DNA of 64,000 nucleotides from Deefgea salmonis. GTDB taxonomy: Bacteria > Pseudomonadota > Gammaproteobacteria > Burkholderiales > Chitinibacteraceae. Numbering within the stretch: position 1 is the first letter of the stretch; each line of letters starts with the position of its first letter. Below the pieces are notes generated by a model. The model saw nothing but the letters and a program-made list of their open reading frames with translations, ran no database searches and was not told the origin of the DNA. The stretch is from positions 26,682 to 90,681 of the forward strand of contig NZ_JAJAWG010000009.1 of assembly GCF_020531905.1 (NCBI RefSeq), read 5' to 3'. Position numbers and translations under genes: made by a program. Shown piece after piece: positions 1 to 8,351 of this stretch.

Positions 1-1
1 T

Positions 2-139
2 GGACACACCCATAGACCAGCGCAACATCAACACCAGCACGGTATTCGCTGGGTCATTCCAGATTGGAAAAAAGGCCATGGTGGCTATTTATTAAGCCAA
101 CACGGTCAAATTAGCTTGCATATGTATCCAGACTCCTGA
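2..139 (+). CDS. lpxH: UDP-2,3-diacylglucosamine diphosphatase, C-terminal fragment
   Basis: Only the last 45 codons lie in the window, open from the first base to a TGA. The fragment begins GHTHRPAQH, the last metal-binding histidine motif of the calcineurin-like phosphoesterase LpxH, and continues with an RWVIPDW stretch typical of the LpxH tail. LpxH removes UMP from UDP-2,3-diacylglucosamine in lipid A synthesis at the inner face of the cytoplasmic membrane. Identification rests on this short tail, so another calcineurin-like phosphoesterase is possible. Confidence 0.75.
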   Translation, partial: GHTHRPAQHQHQHGIRWVIPDWKKGHGGYLLSQHGQISLHMYPDS

Positions 140-241
140 TTTTTTAAGCAAAATATATCAGTGAAGCGCAGACATGCATTTGTTTTTACAACAAAACCCA
201 CTACTATTGGGGTTCGTTAACTTACTTGTCGCAACATAAAA

Positions 242-1282
242 ATGAAGTTAATTAGTAAAGTAAAGACAATACTATTGTCATTAATATTGCTATCGCCAAT
301 GGCAAACGCTGAGAATACTTTACGTATTTTGACTTGGCACGGTTACGCCGACCCCGACTGGATTGCTGAATTTGAACAGAAGTACCATGCCAAAGTTGAG
401 CTGACTTATATTTCAAGTGATGATGAACTATGGGAAAAACTCAATCGAAAACAACAAAACACTTATGACGTTTTTGCCGTTAATACCGCTGAATTACAGC
501 GCTACATTGATCATAACCTCGTCGCACCGATAAAAATAACTCAAATTCCTAATACCAAGAATCAATTACCTCGATTTCGTAAAACCGAGAAAATTTTAGG
601 CCTAAATAGAAATGGAAATTTATATGCAATTCCATTTACCTATTCAGAAATGGGGCTAATTTATGATAAAAAACAATTCAAAACGGCGCCGGTATCAATG
701 AATGATCTATGGCAAACCCAATTCCGTGGAAAAATCGTTCTCTACGATGGCAGCAATCACAATTTCAGCTTAACGGCACTCACATTACAAGCCAATAATC
801 CATTTAAACTCTCTGCCAATGAGATGAAACAAACCGTCGATAAACTACTCCAATTACGCCAACAAAATCCTGTTTTTTATACCACCCCAGAACAAGGCAC
901 TCAAGCTTTTATTAAAAACAAAGCCGCTTTAATGTATGCTAATTATGGTCAACAACAAGTTAAATTATTACAACAAACAGGCGCAGATATTGGTTATATT
1001 ATTCCGCAAGAGGGTGTACTGGCTTGGTTAGATTGCTGGGCCATCAGCAATACCACCAAAAACCGCAAGCTGGCTGAAAATTGGATTAATTACACATTAG
1101 AAAAAACCGTCAGCCAAGCTTTAAGCCAACGACAAGGATTATCTAACACTTTAAGCGGAAGTAATTTAAAAGACAGTGATAAAATTTTATGGCTAGAACC
1201 CTCTGAAAACTTTACCCTTCGCAGTCAATATTGGGATCGAATTCGGGCAGGAAAAGCACGAAAAAACAATCAACGACAATAA
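242..1282 (+). CDS. PotD/PotF-like extracellular solute-binding protein (orphan)
   Basis: A 346-residue exported protein with a signal peptide (about residues 1-23, cleavage after MANA) followed by RILTWHGYADP, which resembles the start of mature polyamine-binding proteins (PotD/PotF, family 1 solute-binding fold). Family members capture spermidine, putrescine or other small solutes in the periplasm and deliver them to an ABC permease. No permease or ATPase gene is adjacent, so its partner must be elsewhere or it acts as a sensor-type binding protein. Base composition is visibly more AT-rich than the neighbours, which could reflect transfer. The substrate cannot be read from sequence. Confidence 0.75.
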   Translation: MKLISKVKTILLSLILLSPMANAENTLRILTWHGYADPDWIAEFEQKYHAKVELTYISSDDELWEKLNRKQQNTYDVFAVNTAELQRYIDHNLVAPIKITQIPNTKNQLPRFRKTEKILGLNRNGNLYAIPFTYSEMGLIYDKKQFKTAPVSMNDLWQTQFRGKIVLYDGSNHNFSLTALTLQANNPFKLSANEMKQTVDKLLQLRQQNPVFYTTPEQGTQAFIKNKAALMYANYGQQQVKLLQQTGADIGYIIPQEGVLAWLDCWAISNTTKNRKLAENWINYTLEKTVSQALSQRQGLSNTLSGSNLKDSDKILWLEPSENFTLRSQYWDRIRAGKARKNNQRQ

Positions 1283-1396
1283 ATAAATCCAATAGTGATT
1301 TATCCTAAAATTCAACAATATCAAATTCACTCTAAAATTCAGACTATCTATTATTGAAAAAACGCATATCATTTTGCAATTGACTCACAAGCCACA

Positions 1397-1424
1397 ATAA
1401 AAAAGCCCACCATCGTGGTGGGCT
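1397..1424 (-). terminator. Intrinsic terminator of the 1455-2009 gene
   Basis: On the minus strand a perfect 9-bp stem (arms AGCCCACCA and TGGTGGGCT) with a 3-base loop is followed by six T residues. It lies about 30 bases past the stop codon of the exported protein gene. Confidence 0.85.
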
Positions 1425-1454
1425 CAGCAGCAAACAGTGAATTTGAATTAGCGC

Positions 1455-2009
1455 TTAGTTCGCAAATGCCATCATTGAGGCGCGTGTCACCACCAGTAAT
1501 TGATCACCCGCTGCCGCTTGTGTTAGCCATTCTTTGTTTGCAACAGGAACGGTAATGATTTTGCCTGCAAAATCTTTCACGCGCAGTGTCCCCGCGGCCA
1601 CATTCACTCCGACAATATCATTGTAAACCGTGTGCGTTAGCGTCATGCCTGCGCCATCAACAGATAAATCCTGTGTATTGGTATCAATCACTTTGCGAAT
1701 GCCTGCAGTGCCTTTTTGCAAGACAAAAGCCATCGTTTCAGAGCCTGCCACCGTTGCGGTGTCATTGGGCTTTAAGGTATTCAGACGCGTGACCTTAGGA
1801 TTAACATTTGTAAACTCTAGCATTTGCCCGTTTGGCATTTGGAGCACAACGCTGCGCGTTGCCAAATCGACAGAAACCACCCGTGCCTCATCAATCTTAC
1901 GTTCAGAAGTCGCCACGAGTAATTCATCTTGCCCAGTTGCGGCAATCGACGCCGTTCCGGCCAATAAACCCGCAGTGAGAAAGATAGAAGCAAGTAATTT
2001 AGTGCGCAT
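1455..2009 (-). CDS. Exported protein of unknown function with internal duplication
   Basis: 184 residues with a clear signal peptide (residues 1-23 or so, ending SIA before ATGQ). I do not recognise a family. The mature part has two similar beta-rich halves: about residues 39-95 (ARVVSVDLATRSVVLQ ... AGSETMAFVL) and 125-184 (DIVGVNVAAGTLRVKD ... TRASMMAFAN). Each has a VxxVxxxxxxlxVk segment followed by a GD/ND turn, suggesting an ancient duplication of a small beta-barrel (OB-like) unit. It has no cysteines, lipobox or transmembrane helix beyond the signal, so it is probably periplasmic. It is monocistronic, with its own terminator. Confidence 0.7.
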   Translation of the reverse strand: MRTKLLASIFLTAGLLAGTASIAATGQDELLVATSERKIDEARVVSVDLATRSVVLQMPNGQMLEFTNVNPKVTRLNTLKPNDTATVAGSETMAFVLQKGTAGIRKVIDTNTQDLSVDGAGMTLTHTVYNDIVGVNVAAGTLRVKDFAGKIITVPVANKEWLTQAAAGDQLLVVTRASMMAFAN

Positions 2010-2182
2010 AATTGATACCCCTAGATTTGTTTATTCAAACGATAAGCATAAAGCAAATTATCACCCATCGAGGCTAACACGCAGTGTCAGCAAAAAACCA
2101 GTCTAGCGCGAAATTGACAGGCTAGAAATAAATAATTTGCCTAATCAATATAATTGAAAAACCAGCAGAATCCAGCACAAAC

Positions 2183-2668
2183 TTACCTGATAGAGAGTAA
2201 GGCAACCGCCTGCGCTTCAACCGCAGCGCCCTCTCCCACCGGTCCGAGCTTCTCATATGTCTTGGCTTTCACGTTAACCAAAGCCACATCTATTTGCAGA
2301 TCTTCGGCAATATTTACCCTCATTGCGGGGATATGCGGCGCCATTTTCGGCTGCTGAATTAAGATCGACGCATCAATATTCGCCACTTGCCAGCCTAGCT
2401 CTGCCACTCGACGCACTGCTGCGCGCAATAAAACGCGACTATCTGCGCCTTTAAATTCGGCGGCCGTATCTGGAAAATGCCGACCAATATCGCCCAAGCC
2501 CGCCGCACCCAGAATTGCATCGGTAATCGCATGCAACAAAGCATCGGCATCAGAATGCCCCAGCAAGCCTTTCTCATACGGGATATGTACGCCGCCCAAA
2601 ATCAAAGGACGATCGGCCACCATACGATGAACATCCCAGCCTTGGCCGATACGAAAAGGTAAAGTCAT
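2183..2668 (-). CDS. ispF: 2-C-methyl-D-erythritol 2,4-cyclodiphosphate synthase
   Basis: Fifth step of the non-mevalonate isoprenoid pathway: converts CDP-ME 2-phosphate to the cyclodiphosphate with loss of CMP, as a zinc-dependent cytosolic trimer. 161 residues, the normal size. Zinc ligands are visible as D12, H14 (GWDVHR) and H46 (HSDADALLH), and the GPVGEG motif near the C-terminus is intact. I chose the ATG at 2668 rather than an upstream in-frame codon because it has a GGAG Shine-Dalgarno 8 bases upstream and matches the family N-terminus. It lies 68 bases downstream of ispD, so it is probably co-transcribed. Confidence 0.96.
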   Translation of the reverse strand: MTLPFRIGQGWDVHRMVADRPLILGGVHIPYEKGLLGHSDADALLHAITDAILGAAGLGDIGRHFPDTAAEFKGADSRVLLRAAVRRVAELGWQVANIDASILIQQPKMAPHIPAMRVNIAEDLQIDVALVNVKAKTYEKLGPVGEGAAVEAQAVALLSIR

Positions 2669-2736
2669 GTTGAATTCTCCAGCGAAACGCTTGCCAACAA
2701 GCGCCATACAATAAGGTTTACGTTACAGCAGCAAGA

Positions 2737-3501
2737 TCAACGGTTGGCCTGTAGCAACAACTTCGCCATCTCCAAATCCTGCGGATAAGTCACTTTCAGG
2801 TTCCATGGGCTGCCCATGATGAGTTTGGGTGAATGGCCGAGGCGTTCGAGCGCGCTGGCTTCGTCGGTGATCTCTGCAACGTGTTCGGGCAGCGCGTCTT
2901 GTAGCGCGGCGAGTAATGGGCCACGGCGGAACATTTGCGGTGTTTGTGCTTGCCAAAGTCCCGCGCGCGGCGTGGTGTGAGCAATGCGTGGCTCGGCAGA
3001 ATGATTGACGGCGACCTTGAGGGTATCGGCCACTGGAACAGCTAAAATGCCGCCTACAGCGTCATACTCCAACTGAACAATCATGGCATCCACTTGCTGA
3101 CTGGTGATACAAGGGCGAGCGGCGTCATGCACCAGCACCCAAATGTCGTCAGACGTCGCAAAATCCTGCGCTTGTTGATCCGCTTGAGGACTTTCAATGG
3201 GAGCAGCGGCAAGTGCCGTCAAACCATTCATCACCGATTCAGCGCGGCTAACGCCACCCACGCGCAGCACCAGCAAGCGGGCCAACGACTCGCCCAGTAA
3301 AGCGGCCCAATCGTAGCTTGCCCACCATTCATCTGCTGGCGAAATCACCACCACCACTTGCGCGATGCCCGCAGCGCCCAGCAAGGCGCGCAGCGTATGC
3401 GCGATCAGGGGCTGGCCAAGTAAGTCTAAATATTGTTTCGGCGTCGCAGACGCCATCCGGCTGCCGCTTCCCGCGGCAGGAACTAAGGCAATGGCAGTCA
3501 T
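2737..3501 (-). CDS. ispD: 2-C-methyl-D-erythritol 4-phosphate cytidylyltransferase
   Basis: Third step of the non-mevalonate pathway: couples MEP and CTP to CDP-ME. 254 residues, slightly longer than usual because of an insert around residues 105-120 rich in Q/A/D. Motifs in order: PAAGSGSRM with the nucleotide loop at the N-terminus, PKQYL, VGGVSRAESVMNGL, VLVHDAARP, VPVADTLK, TPRAGLWQAQTPQMF, ITDEASALE. The start codon overlaps the stop of the upstream TPR gene (ATGA), indicating translational coupling in the chain dnaQ-TPR-ispD-ispF. One copy of the 49-bp GTAT-N37-ATAC motif falls inside it. Confidence 0.96.
   Translation of the reverse strand: MTAIALVPAAGSGSRMASATPKQYLDLLGQPLIAHTLRALLGAAGIAQVVVVISPADEWWASYDWAALLGESLARLLVLRVGGVSRAESVMNGLTALAAAPIESPQADQQAQDFATSDDIWVLVHDAARPCITSQQVDAMIVQLEYDAVGGILAVPVADTLKVAVNHSAEPRIAHTTPRAGLWQAQTPQMFRRGPLLAALQDALPEHVAEITDEASALERLGHSPKLIMGSPWNLKVTYPQDLEMAKLLLQANR
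3021..3069. repeat. 49-bp GTAT-N37-ATAC motif inside ispD
   Basis: GGGTAT at 3021-3026 and ATACTC at 3064-3069, exact 41-base spacing. The protein is normal across it. Confidence 0.45.
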
Positions 3502-4433
3502 TGCGCAGCCTCATTCATAGCTTCTTTTTCCGCGTCATCTGCTTGTGCATCGAGCGCGTTATACACTTCGATGATCTCGACTTCAGGATGCGCGGTTTGC
3601 CAAGCGTCGAGCACGTCAGCCAAGGCTTGGTCGTTCAACGCCGCAACGCCCAGTTGGCGTTCAGGCTGCCAAGCGACTTTAGCTTCGCTCGCGGCATCTA
3701 GTGCATGCTGCGTTTCTTCGCCACCCGCTTGGTGCTGCATTGGCATAAGCCTCGACCAATCTTCCAGCGCCATCTGGCTGTCTGCAAGGAGTTTATCTAG
3801 GGTATTGACCGCTAGATCATTAGATATATTGGCTTCGATCACATACGTCGAATAATTTGCGCGTTGCCAGAATTCTAGCCAATCAAAAACCGGAACGTCT
3901 TTGCCGTTGAGTTCACGCGTGCCGCGCGGTGCGCCGTCAATCAGTACGATATCGTGATAACGCACGCCGCAATCAGGCAGCGGGACGCTGACAATCTGCG
4001 CGCGCGCCGAATCAAGGCGATTGGCCCACAACACTTCAACCTGATCGCCCTGCGTAATTCGCACTGGAATCAAGCCCAATTTTAAATCGGGCGCAGCATT
4101 TTCCACCGCATCCAACGGCAACGTAATGCCAAAGAATGCCCACGCTTTGGCCGCCGTTGCCCAATCAGCAATCGCCGTTGCCGCGATGCCCATATTCCAC
4201 CACGCGGCGGCGTCTTCAGGATTGAGCTCGGCTGCGCGGCGGTTGTAGCGCAGCGATTCAGCCCAGCGGCTTTGATATTTATACAGCAGCGCCAAATCGT
4301 AATTGGTCACCGCGTCTTGCTCGTCAATCGCCAGCGCCGCCAAAAAATGCTGTTCGGCCAACGCTTCGTCGTGCTCTTCCCACGCCGCATGCGCGGCAGT
4401 TTTGAGTTCGGTGGTATTCATGCAAACGCTCAT
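3498..4433 (-). CDS. TPR-repeat protein
   Basis: 311 residues. The N-terminal third holds two to three tetratricopeptide repeats (AEQHFLAALAIDEQDAVTNY, RYNRRAAELNPEDAAAWWNM), a fold used for protein-protein contact. The rest is not recognised; it is acidic at the C-terminus and has no signal peptide, so it is probably cytoplasmic. It is wedged between dnaQ and ispD with ATGA overlaps on both sides, so it is translated as part of that operon. The start at 4433 is the overlapping ATG; a second ATG four codons later is an alternative. Function unknown. Confidence 0.85.
   Translation of the reverse strand: MSVCMNTTELKTAAHAAWEEHDEALAEQHFLAALAIDEQDAVTNYDLALLYKYQSRWAESLRYNRRAAELNPEDAAAWWNMGIAATAIADWATAAKAWAFFGITLPLDAVENAAPDLKLGLIPVRITQGDQVEVLWANRLDSARAQIVSVPLPDCGVRYHDIVLIDGAPRGTRELNGKDVPVFDWLEFWQRANYSTYVIEANISNDLAVNTLDKLLADSQMALEDWSRLMPMQHQAGGEETQHALDAASEAKVAWQPERQLGVAALNDQALADVLDAWQTAHPEVEIIEVYNALDAQADDAEKEAMNEAAQ
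3800..3848. repeat. 49-bp GTAT-N37-ATAC motif inside the TPR gene
   Basis: GGGTAT at 3800-3805 and ATACGT at 3843-3848, exact 41-base spacing, with the internal CGCTAG block seen in the 40850 and 60055 copies. Confidence 0.45.
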
Positions 4434-5176
4434 TGTGGACTGCCCTCGCCATTGGGCAACGCGGCGAGCGGCTCAATTTGACGCCACACGCAGCTGCCCT
4501 TGACGGCTTTATCCAGCGCATCAAGATACTTTTGATGTAATGCGAGTTCTTCACTGCTGGCTTGCGTCACGATCAGCGGCAAGCTATTGCTGCGGCGGGC
4601 TAAATTACTGGCGTTTTCTTCTGCAGTTGGCGCGTAGTCGATCAACAGACTATCTTGGCCGCGCGTCATCGCCATATACACTTCGGCCAGCAATTCGCAG
4701 TCAATCAACGCGCCGTGTAATGTTCGGCCAGAACGATCGACGTCATAACGATCGCACAGCGCATCCAGGCTATTGCGTTTGCCCGGCCACAGATCTTTGG
4801 CCATTTTCAGCGTGTCGGTCACGCTCGCGACGTAATCATCTAACTTGCCACGGCCTAACTTGCCAAGCTCCATATTCAAATAGCCAACGTCAAATGGCGC
4901 GTTATGGATGATGATTTCGGCGTCTGTTACAAATTCCAGAAAGTCATCGACGATTTGCCCGAACTTGGCTTTATCCGACAAAAATTGGGTGGTTAAACCA
5001 TGGACATTCAAAGCGCCCTCTTCAGAGTCGCGGCCCGGATTGATGTAGCGATGAAAATGGCGCTCGGCTTTGGATAATTTACGATCGATCATTTCAACCG
5101 CAGCGATTTCCAAAATTCGGTTACCGTCTTCAACCCGCAGACCTGTCGTCTCGGTATCGAGGAAAATTTGACGCAT
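4430..5176 (-). CDS. dnaQ: DNA polymerase III epsilon subunit (proofreading exonuclease)
   Basis: 3'-5' exonuclease of the replicative polymerase core. DEDD-type motifs are visible: FLDTETTGL (D7, E9), HNAPFDVGYLN (Exo II) and HGALIDCELL (Exo III). 248 residues from the ATG at 5176, which has GGGA about 8 bases upstream; a longer in-frame reading to 5281 adds 35 residues not found in DnaQ and runs towards the repeat array, so I rejected it. The C-terminal 60 residues would bind the alpha subunit. First gene of a coupled minus-strand chain ending in ispF. In E. coli rnhA is the divergent neighbour; here a repeat array and a dioxygenase intervene. Confidence 0.95.
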   Translation of the reverse strand: MRQIFLDTETTGLRVEDGNRILEIAAVEMIDRKLSKAERHFHRYINPGRDSEEGALNVHGLTTQFLSDKAKFGQIVDDFLEFVTDAEIIIHNAPFDVGYLNMELGKLGRGKLDDYVASVTDTLKMAKDLWPGKRNSLDALCDRYDVDRSGRTLHGALIDCELLAEVYMAMTRGQDSLLIDYAPTAEENASNLARRSNSLPLIVTQASSEELALHQKYLDALDKAVKGSCVWRQIEPLAALPNGEGSPQ

Positions 5177-5280
5177 GATGATTCCCAACAAAACAATGGC
5201 GCTATTGTAACTGATGTTGATCACTGGCAAAAAACCGTCCACCGCGTGAAAAACCACGCGTTCTGCTTTTATGTTTTTCA

Positions 5281-5806
5281 CCTCAAAATCTTTTAACGCA
5301 GAGACACAGAGGCGCAGAGAAAACCAATTTAGGTCTCAAACCATCACCAACACGCTGATTTAAACTGCGATTGGCTGATGTTTTGTTCTGCGTCTCGGCG
5401 TTGGCTTTTCAATATTGAACGCTGAAGTGAACCGCAGGCAATTGGCTTTGACGCTATTCACCTCAAAACCTTACAACGCAGAGACGCAAAGGCGCAGAGA
5501 ACACCAATTTAGGTCTCAAACCATCGCCAACACGCTGATTTAAACTGCGATTGGCGGATGTTTTGCTCTGCGTCTCGGCGTTGGCTTTTCAATATTGAAC
5601 GCTGAAGTGCACCGCAGGCAATTGGCTTTGAGGCTATTCACCTCAAAACCTTACAACGCAGAGACGCAAAGGCGCAGAGAACACCAATTTAGGTCTCAAA
5701 CCATCACCAACACGCTGATTTAAACTGCGATTGGCTGATGTTTTGTTCTGCACCTCGGCGTTGGCTTGTCGTTTAACGCTAAAGTGAGCCGCACGCAATT
5801 GGCTTC
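5281..5806. repeat. Three tandem copies of a 180-bp repeat
   Basis: Three head-to-tail units begin at 5281, 5461 and 5641 with an exact 180-base period; the third is shortened and diverges after about 5765. Each unit carries ACGCAGAGACGCAAAGGCG near its left side and the partly complementary TTCTGCGTCTCGGCG near base 105-120, so each can fold on itself. There is no open reading frame of substance. The core is shared with the inverted repeat at 45358-45461. It accounts for most of the 770-base gap between dnaQ and the dioxygenase gene. Confidence 0.9.
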
Positions 5807-5946
5807 GTTTTTTCTCACCAATTCGTTCAAATCATTTCGCCGCAGCGCCAACGGCAAACTCGTATGATAAAAAAATCGCGCCAGACCCACGGCAGCGCGA
5901 AGGCCAACACGGCCAATATCACAATATCAATACACTCAGGAAGACC

Positions 5947-6747
5947 ATGCCCCGCACTCTTTTTATTAGCCACGGTGCGCCATCGCTAGCGATTGAGCCC
6001 AGCCCAGCACATGATTTTTTGCTGTCACTGGGCCAAACCTTACCTCGCCCCAAGGCCATCGTGCTGATTTCGGCGCACAATATTCAAGCGCAGTTCACCG
6101 TTGGTGTCGCCCAGCAATGGCAGGAATTCCATGATTTTAGTGGCTTTTCGCCCGAGCTTGATCCACTGCAATATCGCCCACAGGGTGAACCCGAATGGGC
6201 CCAACGCCTGGCTTTACAACTGGCCAACGATGGGCATTCGATCGCCATCAGCGCTCATCCGGCGATTGATCATGGCGCTTGGGTACCGTTAATGCTGATG
6301 TATCCCAAGGCCGATATTCCTTTGGTAACGATTTCATTGGCGGCATCGCTAGACAGCGCCGCGCATTTAGCGCTGGGCCAATCTCTGGCCAAATATCTAC
6401 CCGATGAGGTGTTGCTGATTGGCTCAGGCAGCATCACGCATAATTTAAACGACGCTTTTAGCCGAATGAAAACCGGGCAAACTGATTATCAAATTGAGCC
6501 GTATGCGGCGCAATTCATTGCTGCGACTTACTCAGCGCTCAATACCCAACCTTTATTAGATTGGGTTAATTGGCAACAAAACTTGCCGCATGCGCGGCAA
6601 GCGCACCCCACGATTGAACATTTTTTACCGCTACTGATTGCGCGCGCCGCCGCTGACGATCAAGCCGACGTGCTGGCGCTGCATCAAAGTATGTCGCTGG
6701 GGGTGCTGGGGATGGATGTGATTGGCTTTACGCCAAGCGCGCGTTAA
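5947..6747 (+). CDS. DODA-type (LigB superfamily) extradiol dioxygenase
   Basis: 266 residues matching the YgiD / 4,5-DOPA dioxygenase family of class III extradiol ring-cleavage enzymes. Motifs: FISHGAP near the N-terminus (metal histidine), [27 protein letters not shown] and [11 protein letters not shown], which supply the histidine ligands for iron or zinc. Members cleave catechol-type substrates, but the physiological substrate of YgiD-like proteins is unclear. Its stop codon overlaps that of the convergent rnhA by 4 bases (TTAA). It sits just beyond the 180-bp repeats and splits an otherwise E. coli-like dnaQ-rnhA neighbourhood. Confidence 0.9.
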   Translation: MPRTLFISHGAPSLAIEPSPAHDFLLSLGQTLPRPKAIVLISAHNIQAQFTVGVAQQWQEFHDFSGFSPELDPLQYRPQGEPEWAQRLALQLANDGHSIAISAHPAIDHGAWVPLMLMYPKADIPLVTISLAASLDSAAHLALGQSLAKYLPDEVLLIGSGSITHNLNDAFSRMKTGQTDYQIEPYAAQFIAATYSALNTQPLLDWVNWQQNLPHARQAHPTIEHFLPLLIARAAADDQADVLALHQSMSLGVLGMDVIGFTPSAR

Positions 6748-7172
6748 GTGAGTGATTCAACGCCGCGATTGGCCAATTGATCGGCGCGCTCATTGCCCGG
6801 ATTACCGGCATGGCCTTTCACCCAACGCCATGCCACAGTATGCCGCGCCACTTGCGCGTCGAGCTGCTGCCACAAGTCTTCATTTTTAACGGCTTGTTTG
6901 GCAGCGGTTTTCCAGCCGTTTTTTTTCCAGCCATGAATCCACGTTTCAATGCCATTTTTAACGTATTGTGAGTCGGTATGAATGGTGACTTCACAGGTTC
7001 GAGTTAACGCCGCTAAAGCGCTAATCACCGCCAGTAATTCCATGCGGTTATTGGTGGTATGTGCTTCACCACCGAATAATTCTTTTTCATGCTCGCCAAA
7101 GCGCAAAAAAGCGCCCCAGCCGCCAGGACCGGGATTGCCTTTACAAGCGCCGTCGGTATAGATTTCTACCAT
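6744..7172 (-). CDS. rnhA: Ribonuclease HI
   Basis: Degrades the RNA strand of RNA-DNA hybrids, removing Okazaki primers and R-loops. 142 residues. Catalytic carboxylates are visible: [11 protein letters not shown] (first Asp), NNRMELLAV (Glu), HTDSQYV (Asp) and NERADQLA (last Asp), plus the basic WKKNGWK handle. I use the ATG at 7172; a GTG four codons upstream is possible. The start lies only 27 bases from the divergent gene at 7200, so each promoter must lie inside or very close to the other gene. Confidence 0.96.
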   Translation of the reverse strand: MVEIYTDGACKGNPGPGGWGAFLRFGEHEKELFGGEAHTTNNRMELLAVISALAALTRTCEVTIHTDSQYVKNGIETWIHGWKKNGWKTAAKQAVKNEDLWQQLDAQVARHTVAWRWVKGHAGNPGNERADQLANRGVESLT

Positions 7173-7199
7173 GATGTTCTTCACTTTTGGAGTGCCGCA

Positions 7200-7493
7200 A
7201 TGCGTGTTTCTGCACTGGTTTTAAGTTGGATATTGCCGCTCAGTTTAACCGCTGTTCCGCTGTATGCCGCGACTTTTTGTCCGTGGAAAATTCCCAGCGA
7301 CAGTAAAACCGAACGTTTAATCAATCTCACCGTGGTGCAATTTATTGATGTAAATGATGAAGAAGTCAAAATCGCTTTTGGCGGCGGCAATTTGGGCAGC
7401 GGCCATGATATTCGTTTAGCGACTAAAAATCGCGACGACGGCAATAAATTGATTAAATCGATGCAAGACGCGGCGAAACAGTGTGACAAATAA
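7200..7493 (+). CDS. Small exported protein of unknown function
   Basis: 97 residues with a signal peptide ([14 protein letters not shown] ... LYA, cleaved near residue 24). The mature part is about 73 residues with one Cys near each end (ATFCPWK and QCDK), which could form a disulfide. The ATG at 7200 has GGAG 8 bases upstream, which decides the start over a longer reading from 7089. I do not recognise a family. The opposite-strand reading 7181-7489 has no such support. Confidence 0.65.
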   Translation: MRVSALVLSWILPLSLTAVPLYAATFCPWKIPSDSKTERLINLTVVQFIDVNDEEVKIAFGGGNLGSGHDIRLATKNRDDGNKLIKSMQDAAKQCDK

Positions 7494-7514
7494 ACCCGCC
7501 AATCAAAATCAAAT

Positions 7515-7563
7515 AGGTATGTACTTGTAGAGCATTAAATTTAAAGCCTACCAGCACATACCC
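7515..7563. repeat. 49-bp GTAT-N37-ATAC element (intergenic)
   Basis: AGGTAT at the left end and ATACCC at the right end, with GTAT and ATAC starts 41 bases apart. The ends pair for about 8 bp (GGTATGT with ACATACC). It lies between the small exported protein gene and the end of the methyltransferase gene. Confidence 0.7.
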
Positions 7564-7584
7564 TTAATAATTATCAAACTTTCT

Positions 7585-8319
7585 CTATTTACAACGATCT
7601 TTGCGGGCTTGCTGGCGGAGTTTTTCTATGGCCATTGCTGAATTAGCGGTGGCGGTGGCTGTACGCCATTGCGGCTCAATCAAATGCATGCCGCGCACCC
7701 GCTTGACTGCTGCAATACAATACACCCCACCACCAGCGGGCCATAAGCGATCACCGGCTTGATCGAGAAAACGACTTTTTTCTAGCCAGCCGGGGCGTTG
7801 CACCGGTGGCCGATAACATAAATGCTCGTCTTGCAGCGTTTGAAAATCCAGCACACTTAACCAATCTTTTAATTTGGGCAGCGCCACAAAATTACCTTTC
7901 CACGGGATTTCTGAATTAGGCTTTAAACGGCGTAAACCCCATAAACTCCATGGATTGAACCCGGTAATCAACAAACGCCCCTCAGGGCGCAAGGCGCGCT
8001 GACATTCGCGCAGCACCGCATGCGGGTCCTGACAAAAATCCAGCACATGCGGTAAAGCAATCAAATCCAAGCTTTGCTCATCAAATGGTAAAGCTTGTAC
8101 CGAGCATTTTAACTGCGTCCCTGCCGCTTCACCCGCTTGCAAACGCCAAGGCATGCGATTACTGCGTAGACAATCAATTTGTGGCAATTCAAGCTGCACC
8201 GCTTTGTAGCCAAAAATATCCACCACCGCGCGCTCAAACCAAGCTAACTCGCTCATGGCCACATAGCGCCCTAGCGGAGTGGCGAGCCACGTAGCAAAAT
8301 GATCAAACTCAGCATTCAT
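7585..8319 (-). CDS. Class I SAM-dependent methyltransferase (YafS-like)
   Basis: 244 residues. A methyltransferase-11-type core is visible: LPFDEQSLDLIALPHVLDF (post-motif II region), CQDPHAVLRECQRALRPEGRLLITGFNPWSL-type motif III. It lies divergently from gloB with 32 bases between start codons, the same arrangement as yafS and gloB in E. coli, next to rnhA. The substrate is unknown. The glycine-rich SAM loop is weak, as in other YafS-like proteins. The C-terminus is rich in A/T/R and probably disordered. Confidence 0.85.
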   Translation of the reverse strand: MNAEFDHFATWLATPLGRYVAMSELAWFERAVVDIFGYKAVQLELPQIDCLRSNRMPWRLQAGEAAGTQLKCSVQALPFDEQSLDLIALPHVLDFCQDPHAVLRECQRALRPEGRLLITGFNPWSLWGLRRLKPNSEIPWKGNFVALPKLKDWLSVLDFQTLQDEHLCYRPPVQRPGWLEKSRFLDQAGDRLWPAGGGVYCIAAVKRVRGMHLIEPQWRTATATANSAMAIEKLRQQARKDRCK

Positions 8320-8351
8320 TTTTTGATGCCCACAGGATTTAAATAAATAAA

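Noticed and set aside
5281..5806. CRISPR array
   Set aside because: Units are 180 bp, directly adjoining, with no short repeat-spacer pattern or cas genes. The 45-bp and 7-bp arrays also lack spacers.
7181..7489. Minus-strand 102-residue frame
   Set aside because: The plus-strand frame has a signal peptide and a good ribosome site.
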